Shown: one piece after another, positions 52,596-60,871 of the stretch
Layout of the letters: the number at the start of each line of letters is the position of its first letter
Position numbering within the stretch: position 1 is the first letter of the stretch
Assembly (NCBI GenBank): GCA_937871915.1
Contig: CALMPG010000101.1
Coordinates: 1 to 60,871, forward strand
Source of the DNA: an uncultured Phycisphaerales bacterium
GTDB taxonomy: Bacteria > Planctomycetota > Phycisphaerae > Phycisphaerales > UBA1924
DNA length: 60,871 nt
Direction of reading: 5' to 3'
The notes under the pieces: generated by a model
What the model saw: the letters and a program-made list of their open reading frames with translations, nothing else
Told to the model about the DNA's origin: nothing
Databases searched by the model: none
Translations under genes and position numbers: made by a program

Positions 52596-54197
52596 GTGCC
52601 ATTGGCCGATCCACCTCCCATGGCCCAGCCCAGCATGCTCTCGAACCCCGACCTCGCGCCGACGCGGCCGGATCAGCGGACCTGGTCCACCTGGCACATC
52701 GCCGCGCTCTGGGTCGGCATGGCCGTGTGCATCCCGACCTACACCCTCGCGGCCAGCATGATCGACGCGGGCATGGCGTGGTGGCAGGCCCTGCTCACCG
52801 TCGCGCTGGGCAACGCCATCGTCCTCATCCCCATGATCCTCAACGGCCATCCCGGCACCAAGTACGGCATCCCGTTCCCCGTGCTCATGCGGGCCTCGTT
52901 CGGAACCGTCGGAGCGAACATCCCCGCGCTCGCCCGCGCCCTCGTCGCCTGCGGATGGTTCGGCATCCAGACCTGGATCGGCGGCCTGGCGATCTACCAG
53001 GTCCTCGGCGGACTCGGCTGGCTCGACACGACGATTGACCAGCAGCAGCACACGACCGCGCTGGGAATCACGTGGTGGCAACTCGCCTGCTTCGGGGCGT
53101 TCTGGCTCATCAACGGCCACTTCATCTGGCACGGCATCGACTCGATCAAGTGGCTCGAGTCCTGGGCCGCGCCCTTCCTGATCGCCGCGGGCCTCACGCT
53201 CCTCGGCTGGGCCATGTGGCAGGTGAAGCAGAAGACGGGCAGCTCGCTCACGCTCTTCGCCGGGGGCTCGAAGTTCGCCGACAACGCGGCGTTCTGGCGC
53301 GTCTTCGTCCCGCAACTCACGGCCATGGTCGGCTTCTGGGCCACGCTCAGCCTGAACATCCCGGACTTCACGCGCTACGCCCGCGACCAGCGCTCGCAGG
53401 TCCGGGGCCAGGCCCTCGGGCTGCCCACAACCATGACGCTCTTCTGCTTCATCGGCATCGCCGTGACCAGCGCCACGCCGTTCATCTTCGGCAAGACGAT
53501 CTGGGACCCGACGGAGGTCATCGCCCATGTCGGCTCCGCCCCGGTCATCATCATCTCGCTGGCGATGCTCTCGGTCGCCACGCTCACGACCAACATCGCC
53601 GCCAACGTCGTCAGCCCCGCCAATGATTTTTCCAATCTCGCGCCGCGCCACGTCTCGTTCCGGACCGGCGGCATCATCACCGCCGCCATCGGCGTTCTCA
53701 TCATGCCGTGGTACCTCTACCACAACCTCAACGCGTACATCTTCACCTGGCTCATCGGCTACTCCGCGCTGCTCGGGCCCATCGCCGGGATCATGCTCTG
53801 CGACTACTTCGTGATCCGGCGTACCCGGTTGAACGCGGCCGCGCTCTACGACCCGCGAGCCGAGTTCGCCTACGGCGGAAGCGGATTCAACTGGCGTGCC
53901 ATCGTGGTCCTCGTTGTGGCCGTTGCGCCCAACGTCCCCGGATTCTGGAACGCCGCCACGGGCTCGAACACCTTCCCGGCTGTGTTTGACACGATCTACA
54001 CCTACGCCTGGTTCCTCGGCCTGGCCCTCGGATTCGTGGCGTACTACTTCCTCATGGCCGGCGTGGCAGGACCCGCCAGGGCCGATCCCTGCCGCGCGTG
54101 CGGCACCGATCTCGCCGGCACACTCCCCGGATACCCATGCCCTGGGTGTGCCCGGTCCCGGGCCGCCGCCGACCCGTCGATGCGGCCGATCATCTGA
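52596..54197 (+). CDS. NCS1 nucleobase permease fused to a zinc ribbon
   Basis: This 533-aa transporter of the NCS1 (cytosine/uracil/allantoin/thiamine) family has twelve predicted helices. Characteristic segments are [58 protein letters not shown] and [13 protein letters not shown]. After the last helix (about residue 498) the protein continues into [23 protein letters not shown], a four-cysteine zinc ribbon of the type at the N-terminus of the 42983 protein. GTG at 52596 is used; ATG at 52620 is possible. Proximity to the beta-alanine-type aminotransferase suggests a pyrimidine or related substrate. Confidence 0.88.
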   Translation: MPLADPPPMAQPSMLSNPDLAPTRPDQRTWSTWHIAALWVGMAVCIPTYTLAASMIDAGMAWWQALLTVALGNAIVLIPMILNGHPGTKYGIPFPVLMRASFGTVGANIPALARALVACGWFGIQTWIGGLAIYQVLGGLGWLDTTIDQQQHTTALGITWWQLACFGAFWLINGHFIWHGIDSIKWLESWAAPFLIAAGLTLLGWAMWQVKQKTGSSLTLFAGGSKFADNAAFWRVFVPQLTAMVGFWATLSLNIPDFTRYARDQRSQVRGQALGLPTTMTLFCFIGIAVTSATPFIFGKTIWDPTEVIAHVGSAPVIIISLAMLSVATLTTNIAANVVSPANDFSNLAPRHVSFRTGGIITAAIGVLIMPWYLYHNLNAYIFTWLIGYSALLGPIAGIMLCDYFVIRRTRLNAAALYDPRAEFAYGGSGFNWRAIVVLVVAVAPNVPGFWNAATGSNTFPAVFDTIYTYAWFLGLALGFVAYYFLMAGVAGPARADPCRACGTDLAGTLPGYPCPGCARSRAAADPSMRPII

Positions 54198-54244
54198 TCG
54201 TCCTATTCTCAACCGCTCAATCCACCGAAGAACGGAGTACCTCC

Positions 54245-55645
54245 ATGACGACGACCGCCGCCGCGCGCCCCGCCGGGCCCGGCACCCTGCCCCAGCTGCC
54301 CCCCTTCGCCCACACGCCCGCGCCGTACTCCGGCCCATCGAAGGAGGAAGTGCTGGCGATGCGCAAGGAGTTCTGCACGCCCGCGCTCGTCACGTATTAC
54401 AAGAACCCCATCATGCTCGTCGAGGGCAAGATGCAGTACGTCTTCGACGAGACCGGCCGTCGATACCTCGACGCCTTCGGCGGCATCGTGACCGTCTCCA
54501 TCGGCCACTGCCATCCCAGGGTCATCGCGGCCGTCAACGCCCAGAACGCCCTCCTCCAGCACCTGACCACGATCTACCTTCACCCGACGATCGCGCAATA
54601 CGCCAAGAAACTCGCCTCCACGTTCCCCAGGGAGTCCGGCCTCTCCTCCGTCTACTTCGTGAACTCCGGCTCCGACGCCAACGACCTGGCCATGCTCATG
54701 GCCCGCGCCTTCACCGGCAACTACGACCTCATCGCCCTGCGCAACGGCTACCACGGCGGCTCCGCCGCGCCCATGGGCCTCACCGCCCACAGCACGTGGA
54801 AGTTCAACACCCCGCAGGGCTTCGGTGTCCACCACGCCCTTCTCCCCGACCGCTTCCGCGGCCCCTACGGCTACGACGACCCGAGAGCCGGCGAGAAGTA
54901 CGCCGCCGATGTCTCCGACCTCATCCGCACCGCCACCCCCGGCAAGGTCGCCGGGTTCATCGCCGAGCCGATGCAGGGCGTGGGCGGCGTCGTCGAGATG
55001 CCGCCGGGATATCTCCCCTCCGTCTACAAGACCGTGCGCGAGGCCGGCGGCCTCTGCATCGCCGACGAGGTGCAGACCGGCTTCGGGCGCACCGGCGAGA
55101 ACTTCTGGGGCTTCCAGACCATCGGCGGGCCCGGCGTCTACCCGGACATCGTGACCATGGCCAAGGGCATCGGCAACGGCTGCCCCCTCGCCGCGGTGGT
55201 CACCCGCCCGGAGATTGCCAAGACGCTCACCAGCCGCATCCACTTCAACACCTTCGGCGGCAACCCCGTGAGCATGGCCCAGGGCCTCGCCACGCTCAAC
55301 GTCATGCTCGACGAGAACATCCAGGCCCAGGCCAAGGCCAGGGGCGCACGCCTCTTCGCGGGCCTGCGCGACCTGCAGAAGAAACACCCCCTCATCGGCG
55401 ACGTCCGCGGCAAGGGCCTCATGTGCGGCGTCGATCTCGTCACCGACCGCACGACCAAGGCCCCCGCCCCCGCCCAATGCGCGGTCGTCTTCGAGCGCTG
55501 CAAGGACCTCGGCCTTCTCATCGGCAAGGGCGGGCTGAGCGGCAACGTCCTCCGCATCAAGCCCCCCATGTGCCTCACCGACGCCGACATCGACTTCATG
55601 CTCGGCGCGCTGGATGTTTCCCTGGGCGATGCGTCCAAGGTCTGA
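54245..55645 (+). CDS. class III aminotransferase, AGXT2/beta-alanine-pyruvate type
   Basis: This 466-aa PLP enzyme of class III resembles alanine-glyoxylate aminotransferase 2 and (R)-3-amino-2-methylpropionate aminotransferases. It carries [15 protein letters not shown], the [12 protein letters not shown]sp region, and the PLP lysine in TMAKGIGNG. Such enzymes transaminate beta-alanine or beta-aminoisobutyrate, the end products of reductive pyrimidine breakdown. ATG at 54245 has GGAG upstream. It lies 47 bp after the NCS1 permease on the same strand. Confidence 0.87.
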   Translation: MTTTAAARPAGPGTLPQLPPFAHTPAPYSGPSKEEVLAMRKEFCTPALVTYYKNPIMLVEGKMQYVFDETGRRYLDAFGGIVTVSIGHCHPRVIAAVNAQNALLQHLTTIYLHPTIAQYAKKLASTFPRESGLSSVYFVNSGSDANDLAMLMARAFTGNYDLIALRNGYHGGSAAPMGLTAHSTWKFNTPQGFGVHHALLPDRFRGPYGYDDPRAGEKYAADVSDLIRTATPGKVAGFIAEPMQGVGGVVEMPPGYLPSVYKTVREAGGLCIADEVQTGFGRTGENFWGFQTIGGPGVYPDIVTMAKGIGNGCPLAAVVTRPEIAKTLTSRIHFNTFGGNPVSMAQGLATLNVMLDENIQAQAKARGARLFAGLRDLQKKHPLIGDVRGKGLMCGVDLVTDRTTKAPAPAQCAVVFERCKDLGLLIGKGGLSGNVLRIKPPMCLTDADIDFMLGALDVSLGDASKV

Positions 55646-55686
55646 GCTCGGATACACTGCCCAATCTCCACGAAAGGACCTCCATC

Positions 55687-56004
55687 ATGAAGAACTCTGG
55701 TTGGATTCTCGCCACGTCGCTGGTTGTCGGGCTGGCGATCTCGGCGGGGCAGACGGGGTGCGCCGGCACCAAGACCGCGGCCAACGACGAATCGCAGTGC
55801 CAAGTCGTCAAGCCCGGTGTGACGACCGCGAACAAGGTCTGCGTTATCATGAACGACGACCCCGTGGACCCGGAGGTGACGCCCGTGGTCTGGAAGGGTC
55901 AGAAGTACGGCCTGTGCTGCGAGGGGTGCCGAAAGAAGTGGAACGCCAAGACCGACGCCCAGAAGGACGCCGCCGTCGCCCAGGCTCTCTCCATGTCCAG
56001 GTGA
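55687..56004 (+). CDS. YHS-domain lipoprotein
   Basis: This 105-aa protein has a lipoprotein signal (ILATSLVVGLAISAGQTGC, Cys about 25) and a YHS-like metal-associated domain: KVCVIMNDDPVDPEV, then WKGQKYGLCCEGCRKKWNAK. YHS domains bind transition metals such as copper; here anchoring in the periplasm suggests metal scavenging or sensing, an inference. It follows the aminotransferase by 41 bp on the same strand; an AAGGACC ribosome site lies about 8 bp before ATG 55687. Confidence 0.8.
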   Translation: MKNSGWILATSLVVGLAISAGQTGCAGTKTAANDESQCQVVKPGVTTANKVCVIMNDDPVDPEVTPVVWKGQKYGLCCEGCRKKWNAKTDAQKDAAVAQALSMSR

Positions 56005-56089
56005 CCCGGGCCGGCCGAGGGAATCGACAACCCCGCGTGGTGGCGCCGCCTCGGCTTCGCCGCGGTGTGTCCGTGCGCTACCATCGCGC

Positions 56090-57484
56090 GTGGGCTCACT
56101 CCTCATCGTTTCCGGGCGCGTGATCGATCCGGCATCGGGCCTCGACCAGGTTTGCGACGTCGCCATCGCCGACGGCCTGGTCGCGTCGATCGGCAAGGGC
56201 CTCGACCGGTCGCGGGCCGACCGTGTCATCGACGCCGGCGGGTGCATCGTCTGCCCGGGCCTCATCGACCCGCACGTCCATCTCCGCGAGCCGGGGATGG
56301 AGGAGGCCGAGACGATCCAGTCCGGCTCCGCCGCCGCGGCCGCCGGCGGCTTCACCACCGTCTGCTGCATGCCCAACACCACGCCGGCGATCGACGACGC
56401 CGCGCTGGTGGAGTACATCTACACGACCGCGGAGCGCGAGGGCCGCGGTGCCCGCGTCTTTCCCGTCGGCGCCGTCAGCAAGGGCCGAAAAGGTGAGGAA
56501 GGGGGGGGGCTTGCTGAGATTGGCCTCATGACCCGCGCCGGCGCCGTCGGCTTCACCGACGACGGAGATTGCGTCGCCTCCCCCGGCCTGATGTCCAAGG
56601 CGCTGACCTACATCAAGCCCACCGGCCTTGCCCTGATGCAGCACTGCCAGGAGATGAGCCTGACGCGCGGGGCCTCGATGCACGCGGGGTCGGTCTCCAC
56701 CCGCGCCGGCCTCGGCGGCTGGCCGCGGGTTGCGGAGGAACTCATCATCGAGCGCGATATCCGTCTCAACCGCGCCATCGGGTGCACCTACCACGTTCAA
56801 CACCTCTCCAGCGGCGGAAGCGTGGACATCGTCCGCCGGGCCCGCAAAGAGGGCCAGCCCGTGAGCGCGGAGGTCTCCCCGCACCACCTGCTGCTGACCC
56901 ACGAGGAGGTGGACAAGCACGGCGGCTACTGGACGGCCGCCAAGATGAACCCGCCGCTGCGCGAGAAGAGCGACATCGCGGCCATTCTCGAGGGCGTCGC
57001 CGACGGCACCATCACCATCCTCGCCACCGACCACGCCCCCCACACCGCCGACCGCAAGGCCCTCGACTTCGAGAGCGCGCCCTTCGGTATCGTCGGCATC
57101 GAGACCGCCCTCGCGCTCTACATCAAGGCCCTCATCGAGCCCGGCGTCATCGGCTGGCCCCGCCTGGTCCAGATGATGACCGTCGAGCCCGCCCGCCTGT
57201 GCGCCCTCGACCGCTTCGACGGGGCCGGCCCTTTCGCCCGCGGAGGCTGTTCCCGCCACGACGGCCTCGGCCTCGGGCGGCTGCACGTGGGCGGGGCCGG
57301 GGACGTGACGGTGATCGACCCGAACCTCGAGTGGACGATCGACGCGGGCGCGTTCCTGAGCCACTCCCGAAACACGCCCTTCGACGGCTGGAGAGTCAGG
57401 GGCCGGGCCACGGCGACGGTGGTGGGGGGCGAGGTCGCCTGGGAACTGCCCGCGGCGACCCCCGCGCCGGCTCGCTCGCGATAG
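56090..57484 (+). CDS. pyrC: dihydroorotase
   Basis: This 464-aa class I-type dihydroorotase cyclises carbamoyl-aspartate in pyrimidine synthesis. Zinc ligands appear in GLIDPHVHLREPG (residues about 58-70), the QHCQE and YHVQHLSS segments, SPHHLLLTHE and ATDHAPHTADRK. A Gly-rich insertion (GRKGEEGGG) follows GAVSK. GTG at 56090 is the likely start. The distinct HLREPG motif separates it from the dihydropyrimidinase at 34407. Confidence 0.9.
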   Translation: MGSLLIVSGRVIDPASGLDQVCDVAIADGLVASIGKGLDRSRADRVIDAGGCIVCPGLIDPHVHLREPGMEEAETIQSGSAAAAAGGFTTVCCMPNTTPAIDDAALVEYIYTTAEREGRGARVFPVGAVSKGRKGEEGGGLAEIGLMTRAGAVGFTDDGDCVASPGLMSKALTYIKPTGLALMQHCQEMSLTRGASMHAGSVSTRAGLGGWPRVAEELIIERDIRLNRAIGCTYHVQHLSSGGSVDIVRRARKEGQPVSAEVSPHHLLLTHEEVDKHGGYWTAAKMNPPLREKSDIAAILEGVADGTITILATDHAPHTADRKALDFESAPFGIVGIETALALYIKALIEPGVIGWPRLVQMMTVEPARLCALDRFDGAGPFARGGCSRHDGLGLGRLHVGGAGDVTVIDPNLEWTIDAGAFLSHSRNTPFDGWRVRGRATATVVGGEVAWELPAATPAPARSR

Positions 57485-57490
57485 CCCGAA

Positions 57491-57946
57491 TCACGGCGAC
57501 GTTGAGCCCTTCGTCCCAGCCTCCTCAGCGCCGGCCGTCGGCGCGGCGCCCTTGGTGAAGCTCAACAGCGGGATCGCGTGGTCGATGTTCTCGACCATCT
57601 TCCGCAGCGCGACCAGCGACTCATCGAGTTTCTGGAGCGAGGCCATCATCGGCCGCAAGCTCGCGAGTTGTTCCGTCGAGAGTTTCAGGTGCGTGTTGGC
57701 CTCATCGAGCCGGGGCGGCACGCCCTCCAGAGCCCGCCGTGCCTCGGTGAGTTCGGCGTGCAGCAAGGCCAGTTGCCGGTTGGATTGCTCGAGGGCCACG
57801 CTGGTCCGTTCCAGCGCGGGCGTCAGGGCCTCCAGCCGTTCCACGCCCGCCCGCGTCGCCGCAAGGTCATCCCGAATCTGGCCCACGACACACCCGGAGA
57901 GGGTCGGCACCAGCAAGGCGATCGACGCGACAAAGAGTGTTCTCAT
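57491..57946 (-). CDS. coiled-coil lipoprotein
   Basis: This 151-aa protein has a signal and lipobox (FVASIALLVPTLSGC, Cys about 19), then a long heptad-rich helix (residues about 25-125; ERLEALTPALERTSVALEQSNRQL, LHAELTEARRAL) and an Ala/Gly-rich tail. It resembles short periplasmic coiled-coil lipoproteins, but I recognise no family. ATG at 57946. It is convergent with pyrC (6 bp gap) and divergent from the GAPDH gene. Confidence 0.7.
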   Translation of the reverse strand: MRTLFVASIALLVPTLSGCVVGQIRDDLAATRAGVERLEALTPALERTSVALEQSNRQLALLHAELTEARRALEGVPPRLDEANTHLKLSTEQLASLRPMMASLQKLDESLVALRKMVENIDHAIPLLSFTKGAAPTAGAEEAGTKGSTSP

Positions 57947-58072
57947 GCTGCAGTCTACCCCGCCCGCTCGCATGGCCCGACAGGGCAGCCGATCGCCGCT
58001 CGAATCCACCTTGCTGCGCGCCCGATCCGGCCCCTATCCTGATGTTTCGCCCCCAGCACAACGGAGCAGAAC

Positions 58073-59110
58073 ATGCCCATTCGCATCGGAATCAACGGTT
58101 TCGGACGCATCGGCCGCCTCGTCTATCGCATCGGCCTCGACCACGGCATCGAGGTCGTCGCCGTCAACGATCTCGTCCCCGCCGACAACCTCGCCTACCT
58201 CCTCCGCCACGACACCATGCACGGCATGCTCCGCTTCCACGGCGAGCCCGCAGTGGTGAGCGCGACCGAGACCTCCTTCACCGTCAACGGGCGCGTCACC
58301 AAGACCACCGCCGAGAAGGACCCCGCCAAGCTCCCGTGGAAGGACCTCGGCGTGCAGTACGTCCTCGAGTCCACCGGCCTCTTCACCGACTTCGAGAAGG
58401 CCTCCGCCCACATCGGCGCCGGGGCCAAGCGCGTCATGATCTCCGCCCCCACCAAGAGCGAGCCCGCCCAGGTGCCCACGTTCGTCCACAAGGTCAACTG
58501 CGCCGGCTACGACCCCGCCAAGCACACCGTCATCTCCAACGCCTCGTGCACCACCAACTGCCTCGCCCCCATCGCCAAGGTCATCAACGACGAGTTCGGC
58601 CTCGACGAGGGCCTCATGACCACGATCCACGCCGTCACCGCCACCCAGCCCACGCAGGACGGCCCCTCGAAGAAAGACTGGCGCGGCGGGCGCAATGCCT
58701 ACATGAACATCATCCCCGCCAGCACCGGCGCCGCGAAGGCCTGCGCCCTCGTCATCCCCGCCCTCAAGGGCAAGATCACCGGCATGTCCTTCCGCGTGCC
58801 CACGGCCGACGTCTCCTGCGTCGATCTCACCTTCAAGACCGCCAAGTCCACCAGCCTCGAGGCCATCAACGCGGCCATGAAGAAGGCCAGCGAGACGACC
58901 ATGAAGGGCGTCCTCGGGTACACCGACGAGGAGGTCGTCTCCAGCGATTTCATCTCCGACCGCCGCAGTTCCATCTACGACGCCAAGGCCGGTATCCAGC
59001 TCAACGACAGGTTCTTCAAGGTCGTTTCCTGGTACGACAACGAGGCCGGCTACGCCGCCCGGTGCGTGGACATGTTCAGGCTCATGGCCGAGAAGGACGG
59101 GGTTCGCTGA
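58073..59110 (+). CDS. gap: glyceraldehyde-3-phosphate dehydrogenase
   Basis: This 345-aa phosphorylating NAD-dependent GAPDH has the Rossmann motif [13 protein letters not shown] (residues about 7-19), catalytic Cys in [12 protein letters not shown] (about 156), and the [17 protein letters not shown]-terminal signature. The 126-bp space upstream, shared with the divergent lipoprotein, should contain its promoter. A GC-rich hairpin lies 50 bp after the stop. Confidence 0.96.
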   Translation: MPIRIGINGFGRIGRLVYRIGLDHGIEVVAVNDLVPADNLAYLLRHDTMHGMLRFHGEPAVVSATETSFTVNGRVTKTTAEKDPAKLPWKDLGVQYVLESTGLFTDFEKASAHIGAGAKRVMISAPTKSEPAQVPTFVHKVNCAGYDPAKHTVISNASCTTNCLAPIAKVINDEFGLDEGLMTTIHAVTATQPTQDGPSKKDWRGGRNAYMNIIPASTGAAKACALVIPALKGKITGMSFRVPTADVSCVDLTFKTAKSTSLEAINAAMKKASETTMKGVLGYTDEEVVSSDFISDRRSSIYDAKAGIQLNDRFFKVVSWYDNEAGYAARCVDMFRLMAEKDGVR

Positions 59111-59159
59111 GGCCCCGCCGGGCCGATCGTTCCACGCAAAATGCATGATCCCACCAGCG

Positions 59160-59179
59160 GGGCCCGGAGTCCCGGGCCC
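59160..59179 (+). terminator. GC-rich hairpin after gap
   Basis: GGGCCCGG pairs perfectly with CCGGGCCC around AGTC. There is no T-run, so it may terminate weakly or stabilise the gap mRNA 3' end. Confidence 0.5.
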
Positions 59180-59218
59180 TGTTGCATTCCGGCGGCCGCG
59201 TGTGGTACGCTGGCCATC

Positions 59219-59554
59219 ATGATCCGTTGGAAACGATCCTTTCGTACCCCAAGTTCCGAGCGATTTCTCGCGATGCGGGGCCAGCGCGCCGTCGCGACCG
59301 TGGACATCCACCACCTCGAAGGGGGGCGCGGCGTCGCCATGGTCGTGCTCGACGAGGACGCGGGGTGGACCGACGAACAGATCGCCGACCTGCACGCCGC
59401 GCTCGACGAGGAAATGCTCCCCGGCATGGACGCCGCCAGGGGCACGCTCACGCTCACCACCGTGGTCGGCCGCCTCGTCACCAACCACGATCACGAACCC
59501 GCCGCGCCGCCCGCGCGGCGCGAGACCCGCCCGGGGCGCTCCTCCAAGCACTGA
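59219..59554 (+). CDS. small hypothetical protein
   Basis: This 111-aa protein has a compact alpha/beta N-terminal core (RAVATVDIHHLEGGRGVAMVVLDEDAGWTDEQIADLHAALDEEML) and a basic, disordered C-terminal tail. No known family. ATG at 59219 fits both the end of the upstream hairpin and the beginning of conserved-looking codon usage. It is convergent with serC, with a 21-bp gap. Confidence 0.6.
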   Translation: MIRWKRSFRTPSSERFLAMRGQRAVATVDIHHLEGGRGVAMVVLDEDAGWTDEQIADLHAALDEEMLPGMDAARGTLTLTTVVGRLVTNHDHEPAAPPARRETRPGRSSKH

Positions 59555-59575
59555 CGGCCCGCGATCGGCGCTCGC

Positions 59576-60730
59576 TCAGCCCCGCGTCCGCTCGAACTCG
59601 ACCATGAACTCCGCCAGCGCCTTCGCCCCCGCCTTGGGCATCGCGTTGTACAGGCTCGCCCGCATCCCGCCCGCCGTCCGGTGGCCCCTCAGGCAATCCA
59701 GCCCGTGCTTCGCGGCCTCCGCGCAGAAGGTGTCGTCCAGCGCGCCCGTCGGGCACTTGAACGCGACGTTCATGAGCGAGCGATCCTCAACCCGCGCGTG
59801 CCCTGTGTAGAACTTGGAGCCGTCGAGCACGTCGTACACGATCTTCGCCTTCTCCGCGTTGTGCTTCTCAAAGAACGCCGGCCCGCCCATCTTCCGGATC
59901 CACTTGAGCATCAGGCCCATGGCATAGATCGACAGCACCGGGGGCGTGTTGGGCCGCGACTCGGTCGCGGCAAAGTGCCGGTATTGCAGCATCACGGGGA
60001 TATCCGTCCGCCCGGCCTTGACCACGTCATCGCGGACGATCACCAGCGTCGCCCCCGCCGCGCCCAGGTTCTTCTGCGCGCTGGCATAGATCAGGGCATA
60101 TTTCGACACGTCGAACGGCCGCGAGAAGATGTCGCTGCACATGTCGCACACCAGCGGCACCCCCCCGGGCGGCGTCGGCTCCGTGCCCGGGGCGTACTGC
60201 GTGCCGTAGATCGTGTTGTTCGAGGTGTAGTGGACGTACGCGGGCTTCGCCGAATACTTCGTCCGCCCCGCCTTGGGCAGCCACGAGTACTTGTCCGCCT
60301 TGCTCGACCCGCACTCGTGGATCGTCCCGAAGATCCTCGCGTGCTCGATCGACTGGGCGGCCCAGTGGCCCGTGTCGAAATAGTCGGCGGTGCCCGACTT
60401 GTCAGGGGGCATCAGGTTCATCGGCACCATGTAGTTCTGGCTCGTCGAGCCCCCCGTCATGAACAGGATCTGGTGCCCCGCCGGGATGTTGCCCACCGCC
60501 CGGCAGTCCTCGAACGCTTCCATCAGAATGCGGTCGTACACCGGCGCCCGGTGGCTGTGCTCGAGGATCCCCACGCCGGAGTTCCGGCAGTTCCACACCT
60601 CCTCCTGGATCTGCCGAAGCACCTCGTCGGGCATCATGCCCGGACCGGCCGAGTAGTTCCACAGCCGGCCAGAACCGGCGGGCGAGGGCTTGGCGGACTT
60701 GGACGACGCCGGCGCGGCGGATGGGGTCAT
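59576..60730 (-). CDS. serC: phosphoserine aminotransferase
   Basis: This 384-aa PLP enzyme converts 3-phosphohydroxypyruvate to phosphoserine in serine synthesis. Signatures include YSAGPGMMPDEVL at residues about 28-40, SHRAPVY, FMTGGSTSQNYMV, and the PLP lysine region IYASAQKNLGAAGATLVI; RGHRTAGGMRASLYNAMP is the C-terminal phosphate-binding signature. ATG at 60730 has GGAG 6 nt upstream; an Ala/Ser-rich extension of about 20 residues precedes the conserved core. The window ends 141 bp further upstream. Confidence 0.95.
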   Translation of the reverse strand: MTPSAAPASSKSAKPSPAGSGRLWNYSAGPGMMPDEVLRQIQEEVWNCRNSGVGILEHSHRAPVYDRILMEAFEDCRAVGNIPAGHQILFMTGGSTSQNYMVPMNLMPPDKSGTADYFDTGHWAAQSIEHARIFGTIHECGSSKADKYSWLPKAGRTKYSAKPAYVHYTSNNTIYGTQYAPGTEPTPPGGVPLVCDMCSDIFSRPFDVSKYALIYASAQKNLGAAGATLVIVRDDVVKAGRTDIPVMLQYRHFAATESRPNTPPVLSIYAMGLMLKWIRKMGGPAFFEKHNAEKAKIVYDVLDGSKFYTGHARVEDRSLMNVAFKCPTGALDDTFCAEAAKHGLDCLRGHRTAGGMRASLYNAMPKAGAKALAEFMVEFERTRG

Positions 60731-60871
60731 GGGGCACTCCAATGCAAGGGTCTCGCCAAGCGTAGGGGCAGCGCGGCTCACCCACCCCTGGCGGCAGGGC
60801 AATCGCATTATCCATCCGTGACGGCGAGGAGGCGCAAAAGGTACCGGTGGTCCCAACCGGCCAGAAGGCGT

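Noticed and set aside
54209..55657. 482-aa minus-strand protein opposite the aminotransferase
   Set aside because: Mirror frame of a well-conserved class III aminotransferase; no motif.

Overview
The window looks like a chromosome segment of a high-GC planctomycete, most likely class Phycisphaerae. Lineage evidence seen directly: a 2.7-kaa LEPR-XLL-type surface protein, two GC-type dockerin proteins, a PEP-CTERM-like anchored protein, a type II secretion-like pseudopilin, and CxxCG...CPxCG zinc-ribbon membrane proteins. Most genes are single housekeeping genes or two- to four-gene runs. No rRNA, tRNA, CRISPR array, phage or transposase gene was seen.

Layout. 1-9.3 kb: a small two-part protein and the giant LEPR-XLL/PPC-repeat protein. 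9.6-13.4 kb: racemase-fold protein, HscB, DUF1015 protein, PurQ. 13.4-20 kb: membrane protein, a 21-bp palindrome array, a paralogue of the first protein, then three secreted proteins on the minus strand (Kelch/Ig/dockerin, short dockerin protein, beta-repeat protein) and a MazG-like hydrolase. 20-25.5 kb: lipoprotein plus LpoB-like lipoprotein, RibF, NrnA, DNA methyltransferase. 25.5-32 kb: MnmA, ArgC, SpoIIE-type phosphatase, PduO-type adenosyltransferase, RecJ. 32-37.9 kb: PreA-like protein, tandem-DUF5329 lipoprotein, dihydropyrimidinase, PEP-CTERM protein, pseudopilin. 38-42.9 kb: RidA, four-helix-bundle protein, TlyA-like methylase, Obg, PilZ, Fur, GNAT. 43-50.1 kb: zinc-ribbon membrane protein, MFS exporter, IspG, a soluble kinase/NtrC pair, VapBC-type toxin-antitoxin. 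50.2-60.7 kb: radical SAM protein, CorA, NCS1 permease, class III aminotransferase, YHS lipoprotein, dihydroorotase, coiled-coil lipoprotein, GAPDH, small protein, SerC.

Functional links. The PreA-like enzyme, dihydropyrimidinase, beta-alanine-type aminotransferase and NCS1 permease together suggest reductive pyrimidine catabolism; dihydroorotase represents the biosynthetic direction. The lipoprotein plus LpoB pair suggests a cell-envelope function. The kinase and sigma-54 activator are a two-component pair.

The most unusual signal is a set of short tandem-iterated or palindromic repeat arrays. They have the same architecture but unrelated unit sequences. They flank a four-helix-bundle gene, lie in frame inside purQ and mnmA, form the tail of ribF, appear to supply the signal peptide of a lipoprotein, and surround a terminator. 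A second family, GCACGGGC-type hairpins, recurs at gene ends.
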